The notes: generated from the sequence alone by a model not told the origin. 64,000 nucleotides of DNA from Candidatus Marsarchaeota G2 archaeon ECH_B_1 (GCA_003019535.1 NEXG01000001.1:1-64000); one strand, 5' to 3'. Numbered from the stretch's first letter, positions 35,052 through 43,998 are shown. Numbers and translations: made by a program.

Positions 35052-35492
35052 ATGGGCAAAGTAACGATCGAGTCCTTGGGTTATAGGCCTAGGCCCATTG
35101 ACCCAGACTTCCTGAGTAAGAAGGATTTGTACCCGGAGACTGGTACGCACAATAACCACAAGGTGTACGGGGAGGGTGTGCAGAGGACTGATGAGGACGG
35201 TAAACCCTACCCCACGAAGCTGGGTATACACGGCACAATAGTGGCGGTCGACTTCGAAGCGTGCATAGCCGACGGCGCGTGCATGGACGCCTGCCCAGTA
35301 CAGGTGTTCGAATGGCTGCTCAACCAGGGTAAAATGGGCACAGGCCAAGACCTGGACCTAACAGACAAACCAGACCTCAAAGCCAAGTACGCATGCGACA
35401 AATCGGACCCAATCAGAGAATCAGACTGCATATTCTGCCTCGCATGCGAAAACGTCTGCCCAACCCACGCAATAAAAATAACACAACCATAA
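35052..35492 (+). CDS. Zn-containing ferredoxin (3Fe-4S/4Fe-4S)
   Basis: A 146-residue dicluster ferredoxin of the Sulfolobus/Thermoplasma type. The N-terminal extension carries the zinc ligands: H33 and H36 in GTHNNHKVYG, H60 in LGIHGT, and an Asp near 117-119. Cluster I is C71-I-A-D74-G-A-C77...C81, with Asp replacing the second cysteine, so a 3Fe-4S cluster is expected. Cluster II is C126-x2-C129-x2-C132-x3-C136, a normal 4Fe-4S site. It serves as cytoplasmic electron carrier for 2-oxoacid oxidoreductases. It is monocistronic and converges with tatA, 4 bp apart. Confidence 0.93.
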   Translation: MGKVTIESLGYRPRPIDPDFLSKKDLYPETGTHNNHKVYGEGVQRTDEDGKPYPTKLGIHGTIVAVDFEACIADGACMDACPVQVFEWLLNQGKMGTGQDLDLTDKPDLKAKYACDKSDPIRESDCIFCLACENVCPTHAIKITQP

Positions 35493-35496
35493 ATGC

Positions 35497-35826
35497 CTAA
35501 TGCTTATCTAGCATACGCTTCAACTCATTTATTTCGGCTTCAAGCTCCTTTATACGCATATCCACGGACGACTGATTAGTAATAGAGGTCTCCGCAGACT
35601 TCACACGGTTTACAATCCCAGCGTCAATAATTGATTCGGCCGATCTACTATCTTCTCTTTTGTTGACCATTGTGCTTATCTCCCTCTCAACCTCAATCTG
35701 AGCCTTTCTGAATTCACCCATAGCCCTGCCCAAGCCCCGGGCCAATTCCGGGATCTTGCTTGAACCGCCAAACAAGATCAGGGCGACCACAATGAATATT
35801 AACCAGTCGCTCAGGCTATCCAGCAT
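35497..35826 (-). CDS. tatA: TatA/TatB-type twin-arginine translocase subunit
   Basis: 109 residues. One transmembrane helix (about 7-21) is followed by the conserved hinge and amphipathic helix, ALILFGGSSKIPELARGLGR, the diagnostic FG and G-x-x-x-L-x-x-G pattern of Tat pore subunits. The long charged C-terminal tail contains a coiled-coil stretch (MRIKELEAEINELKRMLD). It works with TatC to export folded proteins. No tatC is in the window. Confidence 0.9.
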   Translation of the reverse strand: MLDSLSDWLIFIVVALILFGGSSKIPELARGLGRAMGEFRKAQIEVEREISTMVNKREDSRSAESIIDAGIVNRVKSAETSITNQSSVDMRIKELEAEINELKRMLDKH

Positions 35827-36201
35827 ATATCGACTGTTGCTTGGTGCAAGATATAAATGTAACCTCTTAACAACTGTGTATATATATCACTCAATTTATA
35901 GTATGCCCTATCTCTACGACAAGCTCTATAACTAGAAGAGAAACTTACGCGAAGGTGGAATTAATTGGGGCGACTCAGAAGGGCCTGCGGTTTTAAAGCT
36001 AAACACCGAATTCATAGAGGCCAAACAATCAGCGACCATATGGTCCCTGAAGGATTGTTATGCTCCCAGAAAAATCAAACCAAAACTCCTGTATGGCTAA
36101 GGTCAACTCGTAAGACTCAGCAGCCAAAAATGTACACTTTATCCATCGCGCTAAAGACGCCAAACTTAATGGTCACCCCGAAAGATGTGATTTGGTCGGA
36201 A
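35827..36201. other. intergenic region before a hypothetical gene
   Basis: The region is open in the frame of the downstream gene back to 35965, but that extension is compositionally unlike protein and begins far from any promoter. TATA-like sequences (TATATATATC near 35880) probably belong to the tatA side. Nothing else is recognised. Confidence 0.4.
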
Positions 36202-36564
36202 ATGTCTGAAGCGGAGACGACTAGTTACAGAATAATCAAGCTGGGAGATAAAGAAATAGAGATAAACCAAGAACTCTATAGAATTGTCCAAGACTATATT
36301 AAGAATAGCTACACGCTTGACACGCTCGCAGAGAAGCTTGGCCTCGACGGTTGGTCGGAGGCATATCAATTCATAGCTTCGCTGCCCCAGTGGGTTGTGT
36401 GGTTCACGGAGTCCCAACTCGAAGAATACCTGAGCCAGCCACACCAAGAGCGCCAACAGCAAGCTGGAACATCCAAACGCACAACGAGGCGACGCAAAGA
36501 GCAGTCTGAAGCAACACAGGCCGAAGACAAGAGTGTGGCCGCGGACAAAGAGGAAAAACAGTAG
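36202..36564 (+). CDS. hypothetical protein with charged C-terminal tail
   Basis: From the ATG at 36202 (MSEAETTSYRIIKLGDKEIE) the product has 120 residues. A compact helical domain (about 18-75: LYRIVQDYIKNSYTLDTLAE, then EAYQFIASLPQWVVWF) is followed by a low-complexity hydrophilic tail rich in Gln, Lys, Arg and Glu. The front part resembles a short helix-turn-helix-like bundle, but no family is identified. The upstream 79 codons of open frame are rejected. It could be a small nucleic-acid-associated protein; that is only a guess from charge. Confidence 0.55.
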   Translation: MSEAETTSYRIIKLGDKEIEINQELYRIVQDYIKNSYTLDTLAEKLGLDGWSEAYQFIASLPQWVVWFTESQLEEYLSQPHQERQQQAGTSKRTTRRRKEQSEATQAEDKSVAADKEEKQ

Positions 36565-36674
36565 CGACTTGTTGAATTCTGCACGATACGATCAGTATAC
36601 CCACAATTTTGCTTGGATTTTCAGTCGACAAATAATAACTTGTATAAGCAGTATGATTTAACTCACTCAAAACA

Positions 36675-36683
36675 CTTTAAACT
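36675..36683 (+). promoter_or_regulatory. box A deciding the threonine synthase start
   Basis: CTTTAAACT is centred 27 nt before the GTG at 36706. The open frame begins at a TTG at 36613, upstream of this promoter, so the longer form is unlikely. Confidence 0.5.
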
Positions 36684-36705
36684 CTACTGGTCTTTTATTA
36701 GCGAT

Positions 36706-37725
36706 GTGGACATAACTATTAAGTGTGCCCGGTGCTCAAGGGAGAGGGAGGGACTAGAGGTGCGATGTCCCTCCTGTAGTGGGCCTTTTAGGTTAACTGT
36801 TGAAGGCGAGTTTTCCCGGGAGCTTAGGCGTAATTTTCCATACGTGACTAAGTGGGTAAGCCTAGGTGAGTGGAACACTCCTCTAATATTCATGGATGGC
36901 TATTATATGAAGCTTGATTTCTTGAATCCCACTGGCTCATACAAGGACAGAGGCTCCGTCACTCTGATATCGAGGCTCCACCAAGCCGGCCTTACTAGAA
37001 TAAGCGAAGACTCTTCGGGTAATGCTGGTGCAAGTATCGCAGCTTATGGGGCTCAAGCGGGCATGCGTGTCTCGGTTTTTGTGCCCACCAGCGCGAAGGG
37101 TCAAAAAATAAGGCAGATCGAAGCTTACGGCGCACAGGTCACGCGTATAGAGGGTTCGAGGAATGATGTAGCCAAAGCCGCGGAGAATTCAGCTAACTAC
37201 TTCGCATCACACGTTTGGCAACCCGAGTTCAGGGATGGGATAAGGTCGCTCGCATATGAGATTGTCCGCGACTTGGGTTGGAGAAAACCCGACACAGTTT
37301 TCTTACCAACGTCCGCAGGCACCCTCCTCTTAGGGGTTTACGAGGGGTTTAAGCATTTGCTGAGCAGCGGTATCATCGACGCTATGCCAACACTCATCGC
37401 AGTGCAGACCGAACAAGTGTCACCCGTCCACTGCACACTTAAGGGTATACGCTACACGCCACCTGAAAAAGTGACATCCATAGCGGACGCACTCGTATCA
37501 ACCAACCCAACACTCCTCGACGAGATGGTGACGGCTCTAAAAGAGTGCGGTGACAGCGTCACCGTAAGCGAAACGGAAATAATCCAAGCTCACAACGAGC
37601 TAGAAAAGAAGGGTTTACTTGTAGAGTACAGCTCGGCCACAGCACTAGCAGCCGCCAAAAAATACGTTAAGAAAGGTGTTACAAACGTCCTAGTACTAAC
37701 GGGCAACGGCTTGAAAACACTTTAG
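36706..37725 (+). CDS. thrC: threonine synthase (PLP-dependent)
   Basis: About 339 residues from the GTG at 36706. It converts O-phosphohomoserine to threonine. An N-terminal zinc-ribbon ([20 protein letters not shown]) precedes the PLP fold, as in archaeal threonine synthases. The PLP lysine is in [11 protein letters not shown], the phosphate loop is [13 protein letters not shown], and the closing [10 protein letters not shown] matches ThrC. A cysteate- or diaminopropionate-forming relative is possible but less likely. It is monocistronic and followed by convergent tRNA genes. Confidence 0.85.
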   Translation: MDITIKCARCSREREGLEVRCPSCSGPFRLTVEGEFSRELRRNFPYVTKWVSLGEWNTPLIFMDGYYMKLDFLNPTGSYKDRGSVTLISRLHQAGLTRISEDSSGNAGASIAAYGAQAGMRVSVFVPTSAKGQKIRQIEAYGAQVTRIEGSRNDVAKAAENSANYFASHVWQPEFRDGIRSLAYEIVRDLGWRKPDTVFLPTSAGTLLLGVYEGFKHLLSSGIIDAMPTLIAVQTEQVSPVHCTLKGIRYTPPEKVTSIADALVSTNPTLLDEMVTALKECGDSVTVSETEIIQAHNELEKKGLLVEYSSATALAAAKKYVKKGVTNVLVLTGNGLKTL

Positions 37726-37815
37726 TGATCGTCTGGGCTGTATAATCCCTATATTTAAGTAGACGAACGAAACACTTAGAAGAATTGGCTAGAAACGCTG
37801 TTTGGATTCACCAAA

Positions 37816-37890
37816 CGCCCACGCCGGGATTTGAACCCGGGTCAGGGGAGTGACAGTCCCCTATCCTGGACCGGACTAGACGACGTGGGC
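37816..37890 (-). tRNA. tRNA-Asp (GTC)
   Basis: 75 nt with a complete cloverleaf: acceptor GCCCACG/CGTGGGC, discriminator G, anticodon stem GGGGA/TCCCC around loop CTGTCAC, and T-arm CCGGG-TTCGAAT-CCCGG. No intron and no encoded CCA. A box A, CTTTTAAGTATGCC on the minus strand (37911-37924), lies about 28 nt upstream. Confidence 0.95.
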
Positions 37891-37910
37891 TCAAGCACTA
37901 TCTATTTTTA

Positions 37911-37924
37911 GGCATACTTAAAAG
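37911..37924 (-). promoter_or_regulatory. box A promoter of tRNA-Asp
   Basis: CTTTTAAGTATGCC on the minus strand is centred about 28 nt before the first base of tRNA-Asp. Confidence 0.6.
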
Positions 37925-37949
37925 CCCATCGTAACGTTCACTTGTGGCG

Positions 37950-38079
37950 TCGGGAGGGTGGGAATTGAACCCACGACCCGCCGGTGGCAGCGGCTGACGC
38001 GTGCACACAGATGCCTTTAGGCCACTCACACGCGCGGTTTCCCCTACAGCCGGCCGCTCTACCACTGAGCTACCTCCCG
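37950..38079 (-). tRNA. tRNA-Tyr (GTA) with a 58-nt intron
   Basis: Exon 1 is 38079-38044 and exon 2 is 37985-37950, joined after nucleotide G37. The mature form has acceptor CGGGAGG/CCTCCCG with the C1-G72 pair typical of archaeal tRNA-Tyr, discriminator A, D-arm GCTC/GAGC, anticodon stem GCCGG/CCGGC with loop CTGTAG-A, and T-arm GTGGG-TTCAATT-CCCAC. The intron (38043-37986) lies at the canonical 37/38 site and contains a CGCGTG/CACGCG stem. A splicing-endonuclease-like subunit is encoded at 41844-42419. No CCA is encoded. Confidence 0.93.
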
Positions 38080-38100
38080 CAACTCTGTGTTATACACAAT

Positions 38101-38110
38101 GGTATATCAG
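38101..38110 (-). promoter_or_regulatory. box A promoter of tRNA-Tyr
   Basis: CTGATATACC on the minus strand is centred about 26 nt upstream of the tRNA-Tyr 5' end. Another TATA-like stretch (GTGTATAACAC) is too close to the gene. Confidence 0.5.
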
Positions 38111-38181
38111 TTTTTCTTTGCCACTCATCTACACGTGTAGTTAAGCTCATTTTAGCCCCGTGTGAACTACTAACGATTGTT

Positions 38182-38523
38182 TTGGCAAATATAGGCAGGG
38201 CTTTCACAGCTGCTCAGAGGGTTTCTGCGGTTATCTTCATTGTGCTCACCGTCGCCTACAGCTTTACAAATATACCCATATTAGGAGCGTTGAGCCTAAT
38301 CAGCGCCACCCTCATAGTGGTTTTCTCATTGAAAACAGGCGGATGGGTCAAAGTTGCAAGGAGTATGGGCACGGGGCTAATGCAAGTGGGGCTACTCACA
38401 CTTATACTAGAGCTTGTCCGCATAAGAGTCATGTTCCTAGGTTTGGCGACAGCATACTGGATCACACTTATAGGTATACTTCTCAACGTGGGCTTAATAA
38501 TACTTGAAGGTGACGACACCTGA
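38182..38523 (+). CDS. small multi-helix membrane protein
   Basis: Open frame extends leftward through the tRNA-Tyr antisense, which cannot be coding, so I place the start at the TTG at 38182 (113 residues). Three or four hydrophobic helices fill the protein (VSAVIFIVLTVAYSF, LGALSLISATLIVVFSL, GTGLMQVGLLTLILEL, YWITLIGILLNVGLIIL). No motif or family is recognised. It is divergent from tRNA-Tyr and ends near a hairpin terminator. Confidence 0.55.
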   Translation: MANIGRAFTAAQRVSAVIFIVLTVAYSFTNIPILGALSLISATLIVVFSLKTGGWVKVARSMGTGLMQVGLLTLILELVRIRVMFLGLATAYWITLIGILLNVGLIILEGDDT

Positions 38524-38865
38524 GAGGACGAGTGGTGCTATATTAGGGAACACCTCTTAGAATTCTGATGACCGTGCATAACGCACGTATATGCGCGCAA
38601 GTGGGGGCAGCTTGGGCGGCACGGAGACTCCAAGTGAGATTGCTGGTTAACAAGCAATCTTTAAACAAAAACACGTCTTACTCTGGAGGCATGCTTAAAG
38701 TTTGATTAAAGGGTATACTGCACTATTGTGATGACATATACAAGTGCTCATCCCAACAGTGAAGAAGTTTGGTTCACACCCACTTGATGGATGCTGATGT
38801 TTACGTCAGATATTATCGAGTTCGCCAAACCCTAATCGACATGATTGTGCTTATGCTTGAGGTAT
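38524..38865. other. intergenic region between convergent genes
   Basis: Contains the hairpin at 38637-38660 and a GC-rich patch at 38593-38640. A GTGATGA (about 38728) with a later CTGA (about 38797) imitates a box C/D guide RNA, but D-prime and C-prime boxes are missing and the spacing is wrong. Nothing else is identified. Confidence 0.4.
38637..38660. terminator. hairpin terminator between convergent genes
   Basis: AGATTGCT (38637-38644) and AGCAATCT (38653-38660) form a perfect 8-bp stem with an 8-nt loop, followed by an A-rich stretch. It lies between the small membrane gene and the 3' end of the B3/B4 gene and could stop both transcripts. Confidence 0.5.
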
Positions 38866-39540
38866 TCAGGCCACCATGATTGGGCTAGGAACGCCACCAG
38901 AATACTTGACTGTGACCTCTATCGTGGATTTGACCGCGCGCTGGACTATGGCTGGGTCTACGCCCTCTACACCCGCACCCACGACTAGAACACTCTTTGT
39001 CCGACTGGTTATCTTTGTGCGTTGTGAGTCCCTGTGTGGGAAGAGGTGGAGGGCATGTTTGGGTTCGGCACAGTCTATAAGGATTGGTACACCTGGGGGT
39101 AAAGTTTCCTCAACGTTTGAGCCTATCGCCAAGAATAACTCACCACCCTCTGAGTGTTTGAGCATAAGACTACCAGAGAGTGTCAGAGTGTCGTATAGCC
39201 CTATTGGTACAAGTGTCTTGGCACTAACATAGTTTCCCGCGTCAACAACACTGTTTATCTTGGGAAGACGCCCACCATTAAGAACCCTTCTCCTCAGGGC
39301 TTCACCTGCTTGTCTAATCTTAGTGGGGTCAAGGCCGATGCTCCAGTAGAACCTCCTGTACGCCTGGGCCACTGGGTTAGCTTTTGTGTCACCTTCACAT
39401 CGAATGATTTCCTCTAGCTCACCCAATTCATTAGTAAACACATTACCGTTTTCCACCACGGTTACACCATCTATTACACAGTAGACTACGTAGACTCCCA
39501 GCCTTTTCAAGGAATCGGAGATCGTTATCAACACACGCAT
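38866..39540 (-). CDS. stand-alone B3/B4 domain protein (possible tRNA editing)
   Basis: A 224-residue protein corresponding to the B3/B4 domain of phenylalanyl-tRNA synthetase beta, without the rest of the synthetase. Conserved segments are AYRRFYWSIGLDPTKIRQAG, EALRRRVLNGGRLPKINSVV and DAGNYVSAKTLVPIGLYD. In PheRS this domain hydrolyses mischarged tRNA, so trans-editing or release of an amino acid is likely, but the substrate of free-standing versions is not settled. It lies downstream of hisS and tRNA-Arg in one minus-strand operon, which ties it to translation fidelity. Confidence 0.8.
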   Translation of the reverse strand: MRVLITISDSLKRLGVYVVYCVIDGVTVVENGNVFTNELGELEEIIRCEGDTKANPVAQAYRRFYWSIGLDPTKIRQAGEALRRRVLNGGRLPKINSVVDAGNYVSAKTLVPIGLYDTLTLSGSLMLKHSEGGELFLAIGSNVEETLPPGVPILIDCAEPKHALHLFPHRDSQRTKITSRTKSVLVVGAGVEGVDPAIVQRAVKSTIEVTVKYSGGVPSPIMVA

Positions 39541-39623
39541 ACACCCTTAACTGGATGCTGCCGCGCTAACCCCTATCCCCACCATACATGGACACACTCC
39601 GTTCGCCTTGTTTGCACGTGGAG

Positions 39624-39688
<65 letters not shown>

Positions 39689-39698
<10 letters not shown>

Positions 39699-40984
39699 GT
39701 GAGCATATCGAGTATTTCCTGCAGTGATTTCTCAACTTGAAGCCCGCTTTTAAGCTCTTTCAAGGTGTACACACCCGTAGACACCTCCTTCCTGCCAACT
39801 ATGAGGGCGTGGGTGTAGCTTCCAGCACCAGCAAAGCTAAGCTGCCTCCTCAAAGGCCAATCCTTTATTGTGTACTCAGCAACTATACCCCTTCTTCTCA
39901 GCGCGGTTGCGACGCCGATGGCGTCACGCCTTGTCTGCTCATCTGTGTTGGCCACGAATACTCGCACGGGTTTCTGCTCTTCCAGCTTGGAGAAAACACC
40001 AACCTGCTCGAGCGCCAGCATTAGTCGTTCTATACCCCCAGCCACACCAGTTGCTGGTAGGTGGCGGGATCCATATATGGCGGTGAGGTTATTGTATCTG
40101 CCACCCCCAAACAAGGAAAGGTTTGAGCCCTCAGTGTAGCCCTCAAAAACTATTCCATCATAGTAGTCTAATCCCCTCACGATACTTAAATCGAGCGAGC
40201 AACTCTGTTTCTTATCCAGTGAGCCAAGCTCGTCCCAGAGCACATCCAGCTCTCTGAGTGCATCTTCAACCTGTCTTAGCACCCCTTCGCCTAGTTTAGC
40301 CTTCAAACCGTCCAAGTCAGCCCTAGAGTAGACCAAGTCAACTAGAAGCTGGGAGCTCTCCGCTGGCAGCCCAGCGCTCTGCAGGAGTTGATTCAGTTCG
40401 TCGCGACCTATCTTCTGAGCCTTGTCGAGCGCATTAAAGCATCTTTTGACCTGCTCCTCGGTTTTGGCTCCAAGGACACGCACTACGCCCTCAAGCAGTT
40501 TTCTATGCGAAACGTGCACTGTGGCGTTGAGGCCAACGGACTTCATCACATCCAGCCCCAGTGAAATCACCTCTGCATCAGCGTAGGCTTCGGTTGGTCC
40601 GTATGTTTCGACATCCCATTGCCAAAAGCATCTATAACGCCCAGCTTGGGGTTCATCATATCTCCACATGGGTGATATAGCGTAGAGCTTTATGGGTTCG
40701 GGGGTTTTGAAGTCGTTGGCAACCATTCTAGCCATACCCACAGTGAGATCGAATCTTAGTCCAAGATCCCTTCCCGCCTTATCCTTGAAGTAATAGATCT
40801 CCTGGAGAATGGCCTCACCACTCTTGGCTTTGAGCGTGTCTAAATGCTCAATGAATGTCGGCTCAACCCGTCGGAAGCCATACGACCTAATCACAGGCTC
40901 AATCTTGGATTGAATCCAGAGCCTCCGCTCCATCTCCTCTACGCCTATGTCATTCATCCCCCGCGGAGTTGTGAACTGAGTCAT
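39689..40984 (-). CDS. hisS: histidyl-tRNA synthetase
   Basis: Class II synthetase, about 431 residues from ATG 40984; GTG codons 40996 and 40993 just upstream are alternatives. Motif 1 is at the N-terminus (FTTPRGMNDI), motif 2 is AISPMWRYDEPQAGRYRCFW, and the histidine-specific VRGLDYYDG and motif 3 (ATGVAGGIERLML) are intact. The anticodon-binding domain closes the protein (VRVFVANTDE, ALRRRGIVAEY). It lies 17 nt after ubiA in the same operon. The stop codon is inside tRNA-Arg. Confidence 0.94.
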
Positions 40985-41001
40985 CTTCACCACCAAGTGG
41001 G

Positions 41002-41847
41002 CTAGACGAGTGCGCCCGTGATAAAGGACACCATAGCCAAAAGCATCGGGAACTTATAGAGTTTTTTGACAGACTGAGCCGATGAGACATCCATGAGAAG
41101 CTTAACGCTGAGGTATACGAACAGAATATCGGTGACAAACACCACTGGTAAGTATCCCAGAGGTGACAGCCCCCCCACAAAGATGGGGATGGGGCTCAAC
41201 CCCACTGCGATAAGTGAAAAGGCCGACCCAAATTTGGCTGCCACCCTTGGACCGTGCACCCGGGCGAGGGTCCGAACAGATCTAAGCGCGTCGCCCTCGG
41301 ATTCCGCTATGCCCTTAATGATTTCTCTACCCGTGTTAGAAAGAAACGCAAGCAGGAAAAACGTGGCTAACACAATGCTTAGCTTGTTTACCACTAGACC
41401 ACCGTATAGGAAAGGTAGGGCCACGTTGTAGGACACAGCTAGGTTGCCACTCAAACCCCTCAGTTTAAGGGTCTTAGAGTAGAGGATTGAAAGAGCACAC
41501 GACAAGCCAGCCAAACCAAGCTCGATCACCCCATCGTAAGCCGCTAAACCCAGACCGACCACCGCAAGAATTAGGGCGTACACCCACGCACCCCTGATAG
41601 ATATCGCCCCACTCGGCAGAGCCCTACCAGGCTCGTTGACCCTATCAACATCTATATCGTATATGTCGTTTACAACCATGGCGAACCCAGCTATGGTGAA
41701 CGCTGTAACACAGGCCGCAACGAGTCTGGGTGTGGGTGGCGTAAGGTGGCGTAGGGCCACGGTCACCGCTACGTACACCGCCACGGAGGTCATAAAGGCA
41801 TTTAAGGGCCTAATCATACTGGCCACAGTGGCTATCCTAGACCTCAC
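41002..41847 (-). CDS. UbiA prenyltransferase, probable digeranylgeranylglyceryl phosphate synthase
   Basis: A 281-residue integral-membrane prenyltransferase with 7-9 helices. The first Asp-rich motif is NDIYDIDVDRVNEPGRALPSG. The second conserved acidic loop is in the ISNTGREIIKGIAESEGD-like region around residues 180-195. This pattern and the length match archaeal DGGGP synthase, which adds the second geranylgeranyl chain in ether-lipid synthesis; quinone prenyltransferases are the alternative. The GTG start overlaps the upstream endonuclease-like gene by 4 bp (GTGA), so translation is coupled. Confidence 0.85.
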   Translation of the reverse strand: MRSRIATVASMIRPLNAFMTSVAVYVAVTVALRHLTPPTPRLVAACVTAFTIAGFAMVVNDIYDIDVDRVNEPGRALPSGAISIRGAWVYALILAVVGLGLAAYDGVIELGLAGLSCALSILYSKTLKLRGLSGNLAVSYNVALPFLYGGLVVNKLSIVLATFFLLAFLSNTGREIIKGIAESEGDALRSVRTLARVHGPRVAAKFGSAFSLIAVGLSPIPIFVGGLSPLGYLPVVFVTDILFVYLSVKLLMDVSSAQSVKKLYKFPMLLAMVSFITGALV

Positions 41848-42419
41848 AGTGAACCCTCCTCGCCAGAGATTAGTAGCTCCTTAGATGGCGGCCTCGTGTC
41901 AACAGAATAGTAGGTGGGCGTCCCATGTTCGTCGACGATCGCGAGCACCGGTGTCCAGCTCCTCTCAACATAAGTTTTAGCCCTCGCCAGCAGATTCTTA
42001 AGAGTCATTGGCTTATCCAAGCTAAGAGGAATATAAACCATTTTTTCACCCTCCTTCTGGAGTATTATGCCCAGCTCGTCGTCATAGAAGATTTTTTTAC
42101 CCTGATTAGAGAGGTCTGCAAAAACCGCGTAAACAGTCCAGAACCCCCTTTTACGGGAGGATAGAGTCTTAATGATTTCCTCTGGGTTGTCTACCTCTAT
42201 TCTACCCCGAAGTATGAGGTAGACAGCCTCCATTCCCCCCAGCTCCACACCGGAGCCCCTCGGCGTCCCGAAACCACTATTCAGGAGAGTTGAGGAGAGG
42301 GGGGGCCCTACAAACAGGCCGTTAGGGGTGATCTCAAACGGTTTTTGGGTTGACACACCAACACACAAAACACTTTTTAACTCATGTGCTAAAAAGCGTA
42401 TTGATGATGGATCTAACAC
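41844..42419 (-). CDS. tRNA-splicing endonuclease-like subunit, apparently non-catalytic
   Basis: A 191-residue protein with the two-domain EndA layout: an N-terminal region, then GMEAVYLILRGRIEVDNPEE, then FWTVYAVFADLSNQGKKIFY. In catalytic EndA the following part holds a His and a Lys completing the Tyr-His-Lys triad; here the usual KFG.DF block and the His are missing. It is therefore likely the structural partner of a heteromeric (alpha2-beta2) enzyme, as in crenarchaea and relatives. The intron in tRNA-Tyr shows the need for such an enzyme. A catalytic subunit is not in the window. The GTG start overlaps the mtnA start by about 16 bp. Confidence 0.65.
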   Translation of the reverse strand: MLDPSSIRFLAHELKSVLCVGVSTQKPFEITPNGLFVGPPLSSTLLNSGFGTPRGSGVELGGMEAVYLILRGRIEVDNPEEIIKTLSSRKRGFWTVYAVFADLSNQGKKIFYDDELGIILQKEGEKMVYIPLSLDKPMTLKNLLARAKTYVERSWTPVLAIVDEHGTPTYYSVDTRPPSKELLISGEEGSL

Positions 42420-43429
42420 CAGTCAAATGGGAGGCGGGTTGTGTTTCAATATTAGACCAGAGGCTCCTTCCATTTAGAGTTGAGAGGATTAGGTGTACCA
42501 GAGTCGAGCAGGTCGCGGATGCGATAAGGACGCTGGCCGTCAGGGGGGCTCCAACGCTAGGTATAGTTGGCGGGTACTCGGTGGCGCTCGCCGCCCAGGG
42601 ATGCATGAGCAATGATTTTAACACATGCATTGAGTTCCTACAAAAATCGGGTGCTCTTATAAAGAGCACTAGACCCACTGCCAGAAACCTTTTTTGGGGT
42701 GTCGACCGAGTGCTAGAAGCAGCTAAAAGATGTGGAAGTGTCGAAGAGGTTAAAGCCACAACACTTGAGGAAGCGCACAGAATACTTAGGGAAGAGGTTG
42801 AGCGTGACGAGCTAATCGGTGGCTACGGTTCTGAGCTAATCAAGGACGGCGATCTCATTCTGACACATTGCAACACTGGCCAACTCGCCACGGGTGGGAT
42901 GGGCACAGCGCTAGGCGTCATAAGAGCTGCATGGGAGCGTGGTAAGAGGTTTAAGGTATTCGCCACGGAAACCCGCCCTCTTCTGCAGGGCGCCAGACTC
43001 ACCACCCTCGAGCTGGTAAACGCGGGGATACCAGTTACGCTGATAGTGGACTTAGCTGCTGGATACTTGATGCGCACCAAGAAGGTCGGGTTAGTCGTGG
43101 TTGGAGCCGACCGTATACTTGCCGATGGGTCAACCGCCAACAAGATTGGGACATACACGTTGGCGGTGCTCGCCAAGCAACATGGTGTTCCATTCTACGT
43201 TGCGGCGCCACTCAGCACGTTTGATTTAGAGTCACGTGAAATAACGGTTGAGCAACGCTCCCCCGAAGAGGTGCGTGGGTTTAACGGTGTAAAGACCGCG
43301 CCAGACGGTGTGGACGCGTGGAACCCGGCTTTCGACGTCACGCCGCCTACACTTATCAGTGGGATAATAACAGAGAAAGGCGTATTGGAACCTCCCTATG
43401 AAGAGTCAATAAGGAAGGCGTTCGCATAG
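42404..43429 (+). CDS. mtnA: S-methyl-5-thioribose-1-phosphate isomerase (or ribose-1,5-bisphosphate isomerase)
   Basis: About 341 residues from ATG 42404; an adjacent ATG at 42407 also fits. It belongs to the eIF2B-related sugar isomerase family. AVRGAPTLGIVGGYSVALAA, THCNTGQLATGGMGTALG (with the catalytic Cys), ETRPLLQGARLTTLEL and VVGADRILADGSTANKIGTY are all conserved. MtnA fits best by length and by the ETRPLLQGAR block; the archaeal ribose-1,5-bisphosphate isomerase is the alternative. A box A-like TTTTTAAC (about 42370-42377) precedes the start. It is followed by two genes 7 nt and about 95 nt downstream. Confidence 0.82.
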   Translation: MMDLTPVKWEAGCVSILDQRLLPFRVERIRCTRVEQVADAIRTLAVRGAPTLGIVGGYSVALAAQGCMSNDFNTCIEFLQKSGALIKSTRPTARNLFWGVDRVLEAAKRCGSVEEVKATTLEEAHRILREEVERDELIGGYGSELIKDGDLILTHCNTGQLATGGMGTALGVIRAAWERGKRFKVFATETRPLLQGARLTTLELVNAGIPVTLIVDLAAGYLMRTKKVGLVVVGADRILADGSTANKIGTYTLAVLAKQHGVPFYVAAPLSTFDLESREITVEQRSPEEVRGFNGVKTAPDGVDAWNPAFDVTPPTLISGIITEKGVLEPPYEESIRKAFA

Positions 43430-43436
43430 TTACCTT

Positions 43437-43904
43437 ATGATCCTCGCCCCATTCGACCGCACACCGCCAACTGTTGCGAGAGCGATGCTCAAACTCGCAG
43501 GTCTGAGACAAGGTGAGAGGCTGCTTGATGTTGGCTGCGGAGACGGAGTCATCATAGCTGAAGCAGCTAAGCTGGGCGCCACCGCGGTGGGGGTGGACAT
43601 AGAGGCTCGCCTAGTGCGTCAAGCTTGGGAGAGGTGCGCCAAGCTTGGTTTACTGAGCCGCGTACACCTAGTTGTGGGTGACTATAAGGCAGTGAAGAGC
43701 TGGGAGTTCAACGTCATCGCCCTCTACCTAACAACACGGGGCAACATAGCGGTGCTCGAAGACCTACTAAGCCACCCTAGTCCCACTAGCCAGCTACGTA
43801 TAGTGACACATGATTTTAGGCTACCAATGCTTGAACCCGTGCGGGTAAGAGAATTCGGGTACAGGAGGTTTGACAGACGCACACTCTATCTCTACACCAT
43901 TTAA
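43437..43904 (+). CDS. SAM-dependent methyltransferase, aKMT-like protein-lysine methyltransferase
   Basis: A 155-residue seven-strand methyltransferase with the SAM loop LLDVGCGDGVIIAEAAKLGA and the acidic strand end GVDIEARLV. The second half (VIALYLTTRGNIAVLEDLLS, then TLYLYTI at the end) aligns with crenarchaeal aKMT, which methylates lysines on many proteins. The catalytic Asn/Asp-Pro-Pro-Tyr motif of N6-DNA methylases is absent. It begins 7 nt after mtnA and is probably co-transcribed. Confidence 0.75.
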   Translation: MILAPFDRTPPTVARAMLKLAGLRQGERLLDVGCGDGVIIAEAAKLGATAVGVDIEARLVRQAWERCAKLGLLSRVHLVVGDYKAVKSWEFNVIALYLTTRGNIAVLEDLLSHPSPTSQLRIVTHDFRLPMLEPVRVREFGYRRFDRRTLYLYTI

Positions 43905-43998
43905 ATCCCTCACCAACACGTGTGGCTTACAAGAAGACATGGAGCCATGCGTTTACACGCCTATGCGAAAGACTCTAATGTTCACACGTTTATGTTTC

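Noticed and set aside
34869-35348. 159-codon minus-strand frame opposite the ferredoxin
   Set aside because: It is antisense to a certain ferredoxin gene; the ferredoxin motifs explain the composition.
38728-38800. Box C/D guide RNA candidate (GTGATGA ... CTGA)
   Set aside because: Internal D-prime and C-prime boxes are absent and the spacing does not fit archaeal guides.
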